Source of the DNA: Pseudomonas nabeulensis
Lineage (GTDB): Bacteria; Pseudomonadota; Gammaproteobacteria; Pseudomonadales; Pseudomonadaceae
Length of the DNA stretch: 64,000 nt
Reading direction: 5' to 3'
Assembly (NCBI RefSeq): GCF_004682045.1
Contig: NZ_QUZT01000018.1
Coordinates: forward strand, 1-64,000
The first letter of the stretch is position 1, and every line of letters starts with the position of its first letter. A model generated the notes under the pieces. That model ran no database searches and was not told the DNA's origin. It saw nothing but the letters and a program-made list of their open reading frames with translations. Both the position numbers and the translations under genes were made by a program. Shown piece by piece: positions 7,419 to 19,900 of this stretch.

Positions 7419-9863
7419 ATGCCTGCACATCGACTTCGCCCCCAGGCCCTGGCCCTAGTGATCCGTCATGCACTCAAGCCGGACCTGCGTTTCTGTACCC
7501 TGGGCCTGAGCGCCCTGTTGCCCATGTTGGTACAAGCCCAGGAAATAACCTTCAACATTCCGGCGCAGCCACTGAGCAGCGCATTGCAGGCCTTCGGCAC
7601 CCAGTCGAACCTGCAAGTGCTCTACAGCCCGCAAGATGTGGAAGGCAAGCGCAGCACTGCCGTTTCCGGTCACCTGGAGCCGTCGGCCGCCATCGCCAAA
7701 CTGCTGCAGGGCAGCGGTGTGTATTACCAAATGCAAAGTTCCTCCGTGACGGTCAGCGCCTCGAACAACAACGCGCTGCAACTGGGGGCGACCACCATCA
7801 GCGGCGAGGCCCTGGGGAGCACCACGGAAAACACCGGGTCCTACACCACCGGTGCAATGCAGACCGCCACCAAACTGCCCCTGTCCCTGCGCGAGACCCC
7901 ACAGTCGGTGACCGTGATCACCCGCCAGCGCATGGATGACCAAGGCATGCGCAGCCTGGATGACGTCGTCCAGGCCACGCCCGGCCTGCGTCTGTCTGCC
8001 GCGCGCCCGGCCAACAGCGAGTATTTCGCCCGTGGTTTCCCGATCACCAACATCATGTTTGACGGCCTGCCAACCACCTACAACGCCGACTGGGTCGCCA
8101 CTGCCGACCTGGCCCCCTACGATCGCGTCGAAGTAGTGCGCGGCGCCACCGGCATGATGCAAGGTGCCGGCAACCCATCGGCCGCCATTAACATGGTGCG
8201 CAAGCGTCCCACCAAGGAATTCCAGGCCAGCATCACCGGCAGCGCCGGCAGCTGGGACAACTACCGCAGTGAGCTGGACGTGTCCGGCCCGGTCAATGAA
8301 AGCGGCAGCGTGCGTGGCCGTTTTGTCGGTGCCTACCACGACAAGGACAGCTACCAGGATTACGCCGGGCGTGAACGCGGCGTGTTCTATGGCATCACTG
8401 AGTTCGATCTGACCGACAGCACCACCCTCACCGTGGGCGCCTCCGATCAGAACGACAATAACAACATCAACTGGGGTGGCTTGCCGGTCAGCCCGAATGG
8501 CAGCCACATGGGTTTCAACCGTTCCAAGTCGTTCGGCTACAGCTGGTCGCATCAGGACGTCGAAAACAAAACCGTATTCGTCGAACTGGACCAACGTTTC
8601 GACAACGACTGGCGCCTGCACCTGGGCGCGTCGAAGAACTGGTCCGACTTCAAGCTGGGTGGCGCCGTACTGGAGCGCAACAACGACGCGACGTACCGCC
8701 AGCGGGTGTTCAACCAGACCCGTGACTACGACCAGTCCACCTACGACTTCTTCGCCAGCGGCCCGTTCTCCTTGCTGGGACGCCAGCACGAACTGGTGGT
8801 GGGCGCCAGCAAGCGTCAACTCAAGACCGAGGCCGTGGGCGGCACCTCCTTCCTCAACAATATCGATATCAATAATTTCAACCCGAATACGCCCAGGCCT
8901 TTCGTTCCAGACATTTACTCCATCAATGACAAGGTCGACCAGGAGGGTCTCTACGTCACCACGCGCTGGAACCTCGCCGACCCACTCAAAGTCATTCTCG
9001 GCGCACGCCTGGACTGGTACGACTCGACGTCGATCTACGACCAGACCAACGACCAGTACTACACCTCGGGCAAAACCAAGGAAGTACGCCACGTCACCAA
9101 GTACGCTGGCGTGATCTACGACCTGGACGACAACCATTCGGTCTATGCCAGCTACACCGATATTTTCCAGCCCCAGGACGAGAAAAACGGCGACGGTGCC
9201 GGGATCAAGCCAATCACGGGCGAAAACTATGAAGTGGGCATCAAGGGGGAATACTTTGATGGCGCGCTCAATGCCAGCGCTTCGTTGTTCCAGATCGACC
9301 AGCTCAACCGTGCAGCAGAAGTGGCGGACGTCAGCACTTGCCGAGTCATCCCCGTAGGCAGCTACGCCTGCTACGAGGCTGCCGGCAAGGTCCGCAGCCG
9401 GGGTATCGAACTCGAGATCAACGGCGCCCTGACGCCAAACTGGCAGATCGGCGCCGGCTACACCTTCGCCCAGGCCAAGTACGAAAAAGATGCCGACAAG
9501 AACAAGGAAGGCACCCTGTTCGACACCGATGTGCCTCGCCACATGTTCAAGGCCAATACCACTTACCACCTGCAGGGCGACCTGAACAAGCTGCGAATCG
9601 GTGCAAACGTCTACAGCCAGAGCAGCACCTACAACAAAGGCAGCAACGTGTTCGGCAACTACCATATCGAACAGGAAGCCTACGCCCTGTTCGGCCTGAT
9701 GGCCGGCTACCAGGTCACTAAAAACCTGGATACCCAACTGAACATCAACAACGTGTTCGACAAAAAGTACTACCAGGGCATCGCCAGCAACTCCACCTGG
9801 AGCCCTTACGATGTCTACGGTGACCCACGCAATTTCACCGTTACCGCCAAGTACACCTTCTGA
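7419..9863 (+). CDS. fpvA: FpvA, TonB-dependent ferripyoverdine receptor
   Basis: FpvA is the outer-membrane receptor that imports ferric pyoverdine using TonB energy and also signals iron-siderophore occupancy to an anti-sigma factor. After a signal sequence ending near V-Q-A there is a STN signalling domain (about residues 30-110, from I-T-F-N-I-P-A-Q-P-L), then the plug (around L-R-E-T-P-Q-S-V-T-V-I-T), then the beta barrel ending in a terminal Phe (Y-T-F). The STN domain marks it as a signal transducer, not a plain transporter. The reading frame is open 57 bp further upstream to a TTG, but the ATG at 7419 gives a normal signal peptide and is preferred. No PvdS-type box was found directly ahead of it, so it may depend on pvdE transcription or on another sigma factor such as FpvI. 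Confidence 0.92.
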   Translation: MPAHRLRPQALALVIRHALKPDLRFCTLGLSALLPMLVQAQEITFNIPAQPLSSALQAFGTQSNLQVLYSPQDVEGKRSTAVSGHLEPSAAIAKLLQGSGVYYQMQSSSVTVSASNNNALQLGATTISGEALGSTTENTGSYTTGAMQTATKLPLSLRETPQSVTVITRQRMDDQGMRSLDDVVQATPGLRLSAARPANSEYFARGFPITNIMFDGLPTTYNADWVATADLAPYDRVEVVRGATGMMQGAGNPSAAINMVRKRPTKEFQASITGSAGSWDNYRSELDVSGPVNESGSVRGRFVGAYHDKDSYQDYAGRERGVFYGITEFDLTDSTTLTVGASDQNDNNNINWGGLPVSPNGSHMGFNRSKSFGYSWSHQDVENKTVFVELDQRFDNDWRLHLGASKNWSDFKLGGAVLERNNDATYRQRVFNQTRDYDQSTYDFFASGPFSLLGRQHELVVGASKRQLKTEAVGGTSFLNNIDINNFNPNTPRPFVPDIYSINDKVDQEGLYVTTRWNLADPLKVILGARLDWYDSTSIYDQTNDQYYTSGKTKEVRHVTKYAGVIYDLDDNHSVYASYTDIFQPQDEKNGDGAGIKPITGENYEVGIKGEYFDGALNASASLFQIDQLNRAAEVADVSTCRVIPVGSYACYEAAGKVRSRGIELEINGALTPNWQIGAGYTFAQAKYEKDADKNKEGTLFDTDVPRHMFKANTTYHLQGDLNKLRIGANVYSQSSTYNKGSNVFGNYHIEQEAYALFGLMAGYQVTKNLDTQLNINNVFDKKYYQGIASNSTWSPYDVYGDPRNFTVTAKYTF

Positions 9864-9871
9864 TCCACGCG

Positions 9872-9907
9872 TAAAAAAAACCGCAGCCCAACGGCTGCGG
9901 TTTTTTT
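9872..9907. terminator. bidirectional terminator after fpvA
   Basis: CCGCAGCC, loop CAAC, GGCTGCGG (strictly CCGCAGCC paired with GGCTGCGG) is flanked by a run of A on the left and seven T on the right. It can stop both fpvA and the convergent minus-strand hydrolase gene. Confidence 0.93.
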
Positions 9908-9923
9908 ATGCCACCTGCAAAGG

Positions 9924-10883
9924 TCAACCCAACCGCTGGGTCAGTGCCTGCGCGACACGTTCACGGGCCAGGTCGGCCTCATCGATGATCGACCCCATCC
10001 GCAGGAAGTCATGGCACATGCCGTCGAAGACCTCCAACTGCACCGCCACGCCACCGGCCTCAAGATGTCGGGCATAGGCCACCGCCTCGTCATGCAAGGG
10101 ATCGCACTCGGCAACGATCAGCAAGACCGGTGCAACGTGGGCATTCACCGTGCCCAACAACGGCGAGAACCGGGGATCCAAACGGTCAGCGGGGTTGCTC
10201 TGGTATTGCTGGTAGAACCACTCCAGGGTGTCTTTCTCCAGCAAATGGCCGACGCCATAGCGCTCCACCGAGGCACTGACACGGCTGGCATCGGTGACCG
10301 GATAGATCAACACCTGCAAACGCGGGTGCGGCAAGGCCTGCTGGGCCGCCAGGCTATTGGCCAATACGGTGGCCAGGCTGCCGCCGACACTGTCGCCCAC
10401 CACCGCCATGCGCTCAGGGTCGATACCCAGCTCCCGTGCATTGAGAGCCAACCATTGCCAAGCGTCCTCGGCATCATTGAATGCCGTCGGAAAGCGCCAT
10501 TGCGGGGCCAATCGGTACTCCAGCGAGAGCACGGGCAAGCCCGAATCCAGGGCCAGGTTCCAGCACAGGGCATCGTGGGAATCCAGGCTTCCCACCACGT
10601 AGCCACCGCCGTGCAGGTACAACACGGCACCACTGAGCTGGTTGGCGTCCCACTCCGGCGGACGATACAGCCGGGCTTGCAAACGCTGGCCGTCCCGGGC
10701 CGTCAGGGCAATAGTCTGGATAAATTCGGGCTCATCGGCGCCCGGGTCCATCAGCGCCGACGACTGGTCAAACTGGCGACGGGCCTCCTCAGGTTGCAGT
10801 TGATGCATCGGCAAGGCTTTACCGCTGCGGCGGCCGCTGCCCACCAGTTCCAGGTAGGCGGCGAGGTCGGGATTGAGAGGCAT
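9924..10883 (-). CDS. alpha/beta hydrolase, hormone-sensitive-lipase type
   Basis: This predicted esterase/acetylhydrolase has about 319 residues. H-G-G-G near residue 92 (oxyanion hole) and the nucleophile elbow G-D-S-V-G-G near 163 place it in the hormone-sensitive-lipase (family IV) group; D-P-L near 262 and a His in C-H-D-F near 293 can complete the triad. It lies 59 bp after the last NRPS gene on the same strand, so it is probably co-transcribed with the peptide synthetases. A role in release or editing of the peptide, or in hydrolysing an ester of the siderophore, is only inference. The start is uncertain: a TTG at 10889 has better spacing to a GGAG site, while the ATG at 10883 is the usual codon. 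Confidence 0.8.
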   Translation of the reverse strand: MPLNPDLAAYLELVGSGRRSGKALPMHQLQPEEARRQFDQSSALMDPGADEPEFIQTIALTARDGQRLQARLYRPPEWDANQLSGAVLYLHGGGYVVGSLDSHDALCWNLALDSGLPVLSLEYRLAPQWRFPTAFNDAEDAWQWLALNARELGIDPERMAVVGDSVGGSLATVLANSLAAQQALPHPRLQVLIYPVTDASRVSASVERYGVGHLLEKDTLEWFYQQYQSNPADRLDPRFSPLLGTVNAHVAPVLLIVAECDPLHDEAVAYARHLEAGGVAVQLEVFDGMCHDFLRMGSIIDEADLARERVAQALTQRLG

Positions 10884-10942
10884 GATCAAGTGTTCTCCGG
10901 ACGGGCACCACGCTCGGTGGTGCCCGTCGACTGGTTCAAGGT

Positions 10943-13900
10943 TCAGGAAGGTTCGGTAACCGCCAGCAGCTCATTGAGGGCATCTTCCAATTCACGCAAT
11001 ACCGACGGCTCGCGCGGCACCTGGAAGTGACCGCACGTCAACGGCTGGGCAACCCAGCCAGCAGAGCCGATCTGACGAGCCAGCTCGTGCTGTTCGTCGT
11101 CACGCCCGGCGACCCACCAGCTCAATGGCTGCACCGCAACTTTCGGGCAGTAGTCCAGCGCTCGGGACAAGCGTTTAAGGGTCCGGGCACAGGCGAAGAC
11201 TTGCGTCAGCTCATCCACTCCCAATCCGGCAGGCACCTGGCCCAGCGCCTGCACGATCAGTGCCCGCACGGTCTGCGGATTTTCCTCGCGGGTGTCGGAC
11301 ACATCCACGGCGGCGGCGCCAGGGACGGTCGCACGCAACAACTCGCTCAGATCATCCAGCCAGTGATCCGACTGCTGAACATTGGCCGGTGACGGTACGA
11401 AGCTGTCGAGCAGCGCCAGAAACTCCACGCCCTGCCCTTGTCGCTCCAGCTCAGCGGCCATCAGCAGACTCAAGGTTGCGCCCAACGACCAGCCCAGCAG
11501 GCGATACGGCCCCTGGGGTTGTTTGTCACGCAGATACCCGACGTAGTCCTTGGCCATGGCGACCAGGGACTGCTCCTCCCAGTTCGGGTCCAGCAGTTGC
11601 CGGGCCTGGATACCGATCACCGCGCAAGTGCCGTTCAGGCGACGCGCCAACGGTTCGTAGTCAAATACCGTACCGAACCCCGCATGCACGCAAAATAGCG
11701 GCGTTGTACCACTGACCTCGGCATTGAGCGCCAGCAACGGCACGTTCTTGCCCGGCGCGGCGGTGAGTTGGGCAATGCTCGGCTTCTGGATCAGATCACG
11801 CAGCCGCAAGGTGAAGCCGAATTTTTTCAAGGCGCGGGACTTGGCCACCACCTGCATGCTGAGAATCGAATCACCGCCCAGCTCGAAAAAGTTATCCGTC
11901 ACCCCGACCCGCTCGACCTTGAGCACGGTTTGCCAGATAGCGGCCATGGCCTGCTCCAGCTCGTTGCGTGGCGCCAGGTATTCGCTGCGCGCGTCGGGCA
12001 TCGGCAACGCGTTACGGTCCAGCTTGCCATTGGGGTTCAGGGGCAGTCGGTCCAGTACCATCAGTTGCGCCGGCACCATGTAGTCGGGCAGCGCCTGCTT
12101 CAAGCGCTCGCGCAAGCTGTCGAGCACGCCCTGCGGCGCAAAATCACTCAGGGTGACATAACCAAACAGCTGATTGCCGCTCGGCCCTTCGCGCACCACC
12201 ACGGCGGCGTGCCCGACCTCGTCCATGGCAGTGAGGCAGGCTTCGATTTCCCCCAACTCAATACGGAACCCACGGATCTTCACCTGGTTATCCAGGCGAC
12301 CGAGGTAGTCGAATGTGCCGTTTTCCCGTTGGCGCACCAGGTCGCCGGTGCGGTACAGGCGACCGCCGCGGGCACAAGGGTCTGCCACAAAGCGCTCGGC
12401 GGTGAGGCCGGCACGGTTCAGATAGCCCCGTGCCACGCCTTCGCCCCCCAGGTACAACTCGCCCGCGACGCCCGGTGGCAGAGGGTTCAGGTCAATGTCC
12501 ATGACATAGGCGCTGCGCTGGCCCACACACTCGCCGATCGGAGCGTAGATCGCACCGCATGGCTGGCCTTCGGCGGCCTTCCAGATCAATGGCGTGACCA
12601 CGGTTTCCGTCGGGCCATAACCGTTGATGATGTACTGCGGCTTGAGCGCCTCGCGCGCCAGCGCGTAGCTGGCCTCGGGCACGGCGTCGCCGCCAAAGCA
12701 GTAGATCCGTACCGGTGGCGGGTTGCCGTCGAGCCGCGCATGCTCGGCCAACTGCAACAGGTACACCGGCGGGAACGCCGCCACGGTCACGCCATGCTGG
12801 TGCATCGCGCTGTAGGTCTGCTCAGGTGTCCAAAGCTCATCATCACGCAGCAACAGGCAACCGCCGTGAGTCAGGGTAGTGAGCCAACGCTCGTGCGCGC
12901 CGTCGAACGCGAACGACATGAACAACAGCTCGCAATCGGCAGGGCTCATTTCGTAGCGTTCACCCACGGCCTGGCAGTGCATGGCCAGCGGGCCGTGGCT
13001 GACGACAACGCCTTTGGGCTGGCCGGTGGAGCCGGAGGTGTAGATCACATAGGCGAGATTTTCCGGATGAACCCGGTTCTGCGGGGCCGACGCGGGCCAT
13101 TGGCAGGTTTCGAGACGGTCCACTTCAAGCACATGCAGCGCCGGATTGATGGGCAGGCTGGCGACGATCCGCGAGTCGGTCAGCAACAGCGCAATGCCGG
13201 AATCCTGCATCAAGTAGCTCAAGCGCTCGCGCGGGTAAGCCGCATCGATGGGCACATAGGCCGCGCCGGCTTTCAAGACAGCGAGCAAAGCGACGATCAT
13301 GGTTTCGCTGCGGGGCAAGGCCACCCCTACCCGCACTTCCGGCCCCACGCCTTCGGCGATCAAGTGATGGGCCAGTTGATTGGCACGGGTTTCCAGTTGT
13401 GCAAACGACAGGCTGCGCTCACCGACCTTGACCGCCGTCGCGCTGCCCTGGCGCTCGGCCCAGTGCTGGATGCGCTCATGCACCAGCGGCGCGGGTGCAC
13501 TGGCTGGCAGTGCAAGCTGTGGCGCAGGCGGCGTGTACTTCAGGCCCAGATTACCGACAGGTTGGCGAGCGTCGGCCGCCAGCGCCAGCATCAACGCTTC
13601 CATATTCGCCCGGATGCCTTCCACGGCCGCGTCACTGAAGCATTGGCGCAAGTACATGTACTCGATCGCCAGATAGTCTTCCAGGGTCACCATCAGGTCC
13701 ATCGGGAAGTCTGTCAGGCCCGCACCGCCAACATCGCCGAAGCGCAGGGAGTCATCCTTCCACTCCCGTAGGGTGCGGTCCAGCGGTTGGTTTTCGAACA
13801 CGATAATGCTGTCGAACAGGGCTTGCCCGCTGCGGCCGGCCCAGCGCTGGATATCCCCCAGCGGGGTGTATTCATGATCGCGCAGCTCCAGGTTGACCCG

Positions 13901-16900
13901 CTGCAAATCCTGCAACCATTGGCCGACAGAAGCCTGGGGGTCGACTTCATGGATCACCGGCAAGGTATTGATGAACAGGCCGAGCATGCTCTGTGCCCCC
14001 GGCAAGGCGCTGGGGCGCCCGGCCACCGTCGCCCCGAAGCACACGGTACGCTGGCCACTGTAACGGCTGAGCAGCAACAACCACGCGCCCTGTACCAGGG
14101 TGTTCAGGGTTATACGCTGCGCAGCCGCAAACGCCTTCAAGTCCTGGGTCACTTGCGGCGTGAAGCGACTGTAAAGGGCCTGGTGCCCCTGTTCGCGTTT
14201 GCCACTGGCGAAGGCATCGGCGAGGTAAGTCGGTTCCTCGAACTCGGCCAGCTGCTTGCCCCAGAACGCTTGGCTGATCGAGGGGTCCTGTTGGCGCAAC
14301 CAACCGATATAGTTGCGATAAGGCACTACCGGCGCGAGGGTCTGCCCGGAATAGGCGGCCAATATTTCACCCATCAACTGCGACGTGCTCCAGCCGTCCA
14401 GCAGGATGTGGTGATAGGTCCAGATCAATTGGTAGCGGTCATCCCCCAGGCGAATCAACACCACGCGCTGCAAGGGCGGCTGGGCGAGGTTGAAGCCGCG
14501 CAAGCGTTCCTCCCGCGCCAGGTCCTTGACCAGCACGTCCGTGGCCGGCTCATGACGCCAGTCCAGTTCGGTCAGCGGCAACCCGATATCACGCAGTACG
14601 AACTGCACGGGCTCATCCAGGTTCTGCCACAGGAAGCCGGTGCGCAGCACATCGTGGCGCTGCGCGACGGACTCCCATGCCTGGCGCAGGCGCGCCACTT
14701 GCAGGCCTTCGACCGAGACATTGAGCTGGTTGATATACAACTCATCCTCAGGGTCGCTGTTGAGCCCCAGGAACAACATGCCCTGCTGCATCGGTGACAA
14801 GCTGTAGAGCGCTTCGACCTGCCCATGGGGAATCGGCAACGCCTGCACCTGCCGCTCATTCAAGCCATGCAAGGCCACAGGTTGCACGTCAGCCGGAGCC
14901 TGCACCTGGGTCACAATGCCAGCCAGTTTCTCGATGGTCTGTTGCAGGAACAGATCCTTGGGGGCGAGCTGCAAACCCAGCTGCCGGGCCTGGCTGACCA
15001 CCTGGATCGAAATGATCGAATCTCCGCCCAGGGCAAAGAAGTTATCGATAACGCCCACCCGCGGCAGGTTCAGCACGTCTTGCCAGATCGTCACCAGTTG
15101 TTGCTCGACCTCCGTGCGCGGTGCACGGTACTCCTCCAGCGCCTGACTCATATCCGGCGCCGGCAACAGGTTGCGGGCAAGCTTGCCGTTGGCCGTAACC
15201 GGCATCTGTGCCAGCAGCAGCCAGTGTGCCGGGACCATATAGTCAGGCAATTCCCGGCCCAGAAACTGCGCCAGTTCACTGCGCAACCGGGCGCCCTCCT
15301 CGCTGCCCGGCGCGGGCACCGTACCGTCGGCCGTCACGCAATAGCCCACCAACTGTTTGCCCAGCGCACCGTCAACCGCCAGCACCACCGCCTCGCGCAC
15401 CTGAGGGTGCTCCACCAGTCGCGCCTCGATTTCGCCCAGCTCAATGCGCAGGCCACGGATCTTCACCTGATGGTCAATGCGACCGACGTAGTCAATCACG
15501 CCGTGCTCGCGGTAACGCGCCAGGTCGCCGGTACGGTACAGGCGGCCGCCACCGACGGGGTCGAACGGGTCAGGCACAAAACGTTCGGCGGTGAGTGCCG
15601 GGCGCTGATGGTATCCCCGGGCCAGCCCGATCCCGCCCAGATACAGCTCACCGCTGACCCCACGGGCCGCCGGGGTCAGGCTTGGCTCCAGAATGTGGGT
15701 CTTGAGATTGTCGATCGGCAGGCCGATGGGCACGCTGACGCCGTGCTCCTCGCCACAGGTCCAATGGGTCACGTCGATAGCCGCTTCGGTCGGGCCATAC
15801 AGGTTGTACAGGCCAGCGGCAGGCAAGCGCGCCCGGGTCTGGTCCGAGAGTGCCTTGGACAAGGCCTCCCCGCTGCACACCACCCGACGAAGGCTCTGGC
15901 ACTGCTCCACACCTTCGCTGCTCATAAACACCTGCAACATCGAAGGTACGAAATGCAGGGTGCTGACCTGATAGCGCTGGATGGTGTCGCGCAAGCGTTC
16001 CGGGTCGCGATGGTCGCCGGGCTGGGCGATGGCCAGGCGCGCGCCGGCCATCAACGGCCAGAAGAACTCCCACACCGACACGTCAAAGCTGAACGGCGTC
16101 TTCTGCAACACCGTGTCGTCAGCCTGCAAGCCATAGGCTTTTTGCATCCAGTCCAGGCGATTGAGCAACGCCTCGTGAGTGTTGCCTGCCCCCTTGGGTC
16201 GACCGGTTGAGCCAGAGGTGTAGATCACATAGGCCAGGTTATTGGACGACAGTGCTGGCGACGGGTTGCTGTCGCTGTAACTTTCCAGCCAGCCGCCGTC
16301 CTGGTCCAGGCACAGACTGTGCATCGATTCGGCGATGGGCAACTGCGCCAGCAGGTGGCTCTGGGTCAGCAGCAGCTTCACCCCGCTGTCTTCCAGCATG
16401 TAGGCCAATCGGTCCGTCGGATAGTCCGGGTCCAGGGGCACATAGGCACCGCCAGCCTTGAGAATGGCCAGCAAGCCCACCACCATTTCCAGGCTGCGCT
16501 CCAGCGCCACGCCCACCAGCACTTCAGGGCCCACGCCCAATTCGCGTAGCTTGTGCGCCAGACGGTTGGCCCGACGATTGAGTTGCTCATAGCTCAGGGT
16601 CTGGTCGGCGAACAGCAACGCAGGGGCATGGGGCTGCTGACGAACCTGGTGCTCGAAGCGCTGATGAACATAGCGCTCACCCGGATAGATCGCATCGGTG
16701 CGGTTCCAGGTACGCAGAATCTTGCGCCGCTCGGCGTCATCCAGCAGCCGCAGTTCATCGACACGCTGCGCCGGCTGCTCGATGATCGCCTGCAGCAGGT
16801 TGCGCCAATGCCGGCCCATCTGTTCAATGGTGCTGGCGTCGAACAATTGGGTCGCATAGGTAAACGCCGCAGACAGGCCACTGTGGTGTTCGACGGTGTC

Positions 16901-19900
16901 CAGGGCGAGGTCGAACTGGGTGCTGTGGGCTTGCCAATTCAGACCTTCCACGGTCAGGCCGGGGAGTGATAGACGGGGGCCCTTTACGTCGGTCTGGTGG
17001 TTGAACATCACTTGGAACAATGGGCTGTGGTTCAAGCTGCGCTGTGGCTGCAACGCATCCACCAGTTGCTCGAACGGCAGGTCTTGGTGGGCCTGGGCCT
17101 CCAGTGCCGTGTGCTTGACCTGTTGCAGGACGTCGCTAAAGGTCGCATGGGTGTCGAATTCGGCCTGGAGCACCTGGGTATTGACGAAAAAGCCGATCAA
17201 TCGCTCGATTTCGCCACGCGTGCGGTTGGCCACCGGCACACCCACCCGCACCTGCGACTGCGCCGAATAGCGCTGTAACAAGGTCTGGAACGAGGCCAGC
17301 AAGAGCATGAACAAGGTCACGCCCTCATGTTTGGCCAGGGCCTTGAGATCGTTGATCATGGCCGGCTCAAGGTTGATCGTCACCTGGGCGCCGGCACGAC
17401 TGGGCAACGCAGGGCGGGCACGGTCGGTGGGCAACTCCAGCACCGGTTGCTCGCCGCCCAGTTTCTGCGTCCAGTACGCCAACTGGCGGTCGCGCTCGCC
17501 GGCCTGCAACCACTGGCGTTGCCAGGCGGCGTAGTCGGCGTATTGGATCGGCAATGGCGCCAGCTCTACGGCCTGCCCCTGGCTGAATCCGGCATAGCGT
17601 TGCACCAGTTCATCCACCAAGATGGAGGTTGACCAGCCGTCGGTCACGATGTGGTGCAAGGTCAATACCAGCACGTGCTCATCAGCATCCAGGCGCAGCA
17701 ACTTGACCCGCAGCAACGGGCCCTGTACCAGGTCAAACGGCAGTTGCACCAGGTGCTGGACCCGCGCCGTCAGTTGCGCCTCGCTGTCCAGCGCTTCCTG
17801 ATCCAGCACAAAGGCCGTGGCCGGATGAATGATCTGCAACGGCGTATCACCGTCCTGACGGAAGGTGGTACGCAGGGTTTCGTGGCGGCTGATCAACGCC
17901 TCGAAAGCCTGGCGCAGCGCCTGAGGGTCAAGGTGGCCAGTCAAGCGCAGGGCAGCGCTGATGTTATAGGCGGCGCTGGCAGGCTCAAGCTGCCAGAGAA
18001 TCCACTGCCGCTGCTGGGCATAAGACACCGCCAGCGGCTGGCCGCGCTCGACTACAGGCATCGCCTGTACGGCGGCACCACTCGCCTGCGCGGCGAGTTC
18101 GGCAAACCCCTGCAGGTCCTGAGCCTCGAACAGACGGCGCAACGGCACCTCAAGATCCAGGCGCTGACGAATGCGTCCGATCATCTGAGTGGCGAGCAAC
18201 GAATGCCCGCCCAGTTCGAAGAAGTTGTCGGTCAAGCCGACCTGGTCCACCTTCAACACCTCGGCCCAGATGTGTGCCAAGGCGACTTGCAGTGGCGTCT
18301 GCGGCGCGACATGGACGCCTTGCTGCGCAGTGGCATCCGGGCGCGGCAGGGCCTTACGGTCGACCTTGCCATTGGGGGTCAGCGGCAGCTTGTCCACGAC
18401 TACCAGATGCGTCGGCACCATATAGTCGGGCAGTTGCTGTTTCATATGGTTTTTCAGCGCCTGGCGCCAGGCACTCTGGGCATCGTCGTCGGCCTGGTGG
18501 GCAGCGGCGTCAACGCTGACCAGGTAGGCAGCCAATTGTTTTCCCAGCGGGCCATCGATATCGATCACCACGGCTTCGCGCACTTGCTCATGGGCCACCA
18601 GGCATGCTTCGATCTCACCCAGCTCAATGCGGAACCCGCGGATTTTCAATTGGTGATCGAGGCGCCCGATGTACTCCACCACACCGTCCTGGCGATAGCG
18701 CACCAGGTCGCCGGTACGGTACAGGCGACCGTTGCCGAACGGGTCCGGTACAAAGCGTTCGGCGGTCAGGCCGGGACGCCGCAGGTAACCCCGCGCCAGA
18801 CCGTCACCGCCGATATACAACTCGCCGCTGACACCCACGGGAACTGCATCGAAGTTGTCATCCAGGATATGGAATGCGGTATTGGCAATGGGTCGCCCCA
18901 GCCAGGTTCCGGCGTGCGGGCCGACGTAGTGTACGCCGGACCAGATGGTGGTCTCGGTGGGACCGTACAGGTTCCAGACATGACCGGCCTGGGCGATCAG
19001 GCGCTGGGCCAGTTCCGCCGTCAGGGCCTCGCCGCCGCAGAGGATTTTCTTGCCCTTGAGTGCGCCTTCCGGGGCCGCATCCAACACCATGCGCCAGGTC
19101 GACGGCGTGGCCTGGATCACGCTGGCCGCTTGCTCATCGATAACCTTGAGCAGCGCATGGGGGTCCTTGTTTTCCTGGTCCCGCAACAGCACCACCGCAG
19201 CGCCCCGCAACAGCGGCAAGTACAACTCCAGGCCCGCGATGTCGAAGGACAACGAGGTCAGGGACAAAACCCGGTCACTGGCGGTTATGCCCGGTCGCTC
19301 GCCCATGGTCCACAGGAAGTTGACCAAGGCGTCGTGACGAATGGTCACGCCCTTGGGCAGGCCTGTGGAGCCGGAGGTATAGATCACGTAAGCCAGGTTC
19401 CCCGGCAATACCTGCGCCACAGGGTTTTGCTCACTGCAATCGTCCAGCCAGCCTGACGCCTGATCCAGGCACAGGCTCTGGACCGTTGCCGGGATCGGTA
19501 GGTTTTCCAGCAGGCGGCCCTGGGTCAGCAGCAGTTGCAGGCCGCTGTCATTCATCATGTGGGCCAGGCGCTCGGACGGGTAATCCGGGTCGAGGGGGAC
19601 GTAGGCACCGCCGGCCTTGAGGATCGCCAACAGGCCGATGATCATCTGCGGTCCGCGCTCGAGGGCCACCCCCACCAACGCTTCCGGACCGACACCCAGG
19701 TCGCGCAGTTTGTGCGCCAACTGATTGGCCTGCCGGTTGAGTTCACGGTAGCTCAGCGATTGCCCGGCGAACACCAAGGCACAGGCCTCGGGGGATCGCT
19801 CGGCCTGGGCTTCGAACAGCTGCGGTACGCACTGCCCCTGGGGATAGTCCGCCGTGGTGCGGTTCCAGTCATGGATGATGCGCTGGCGCTCGTCGGCGCC

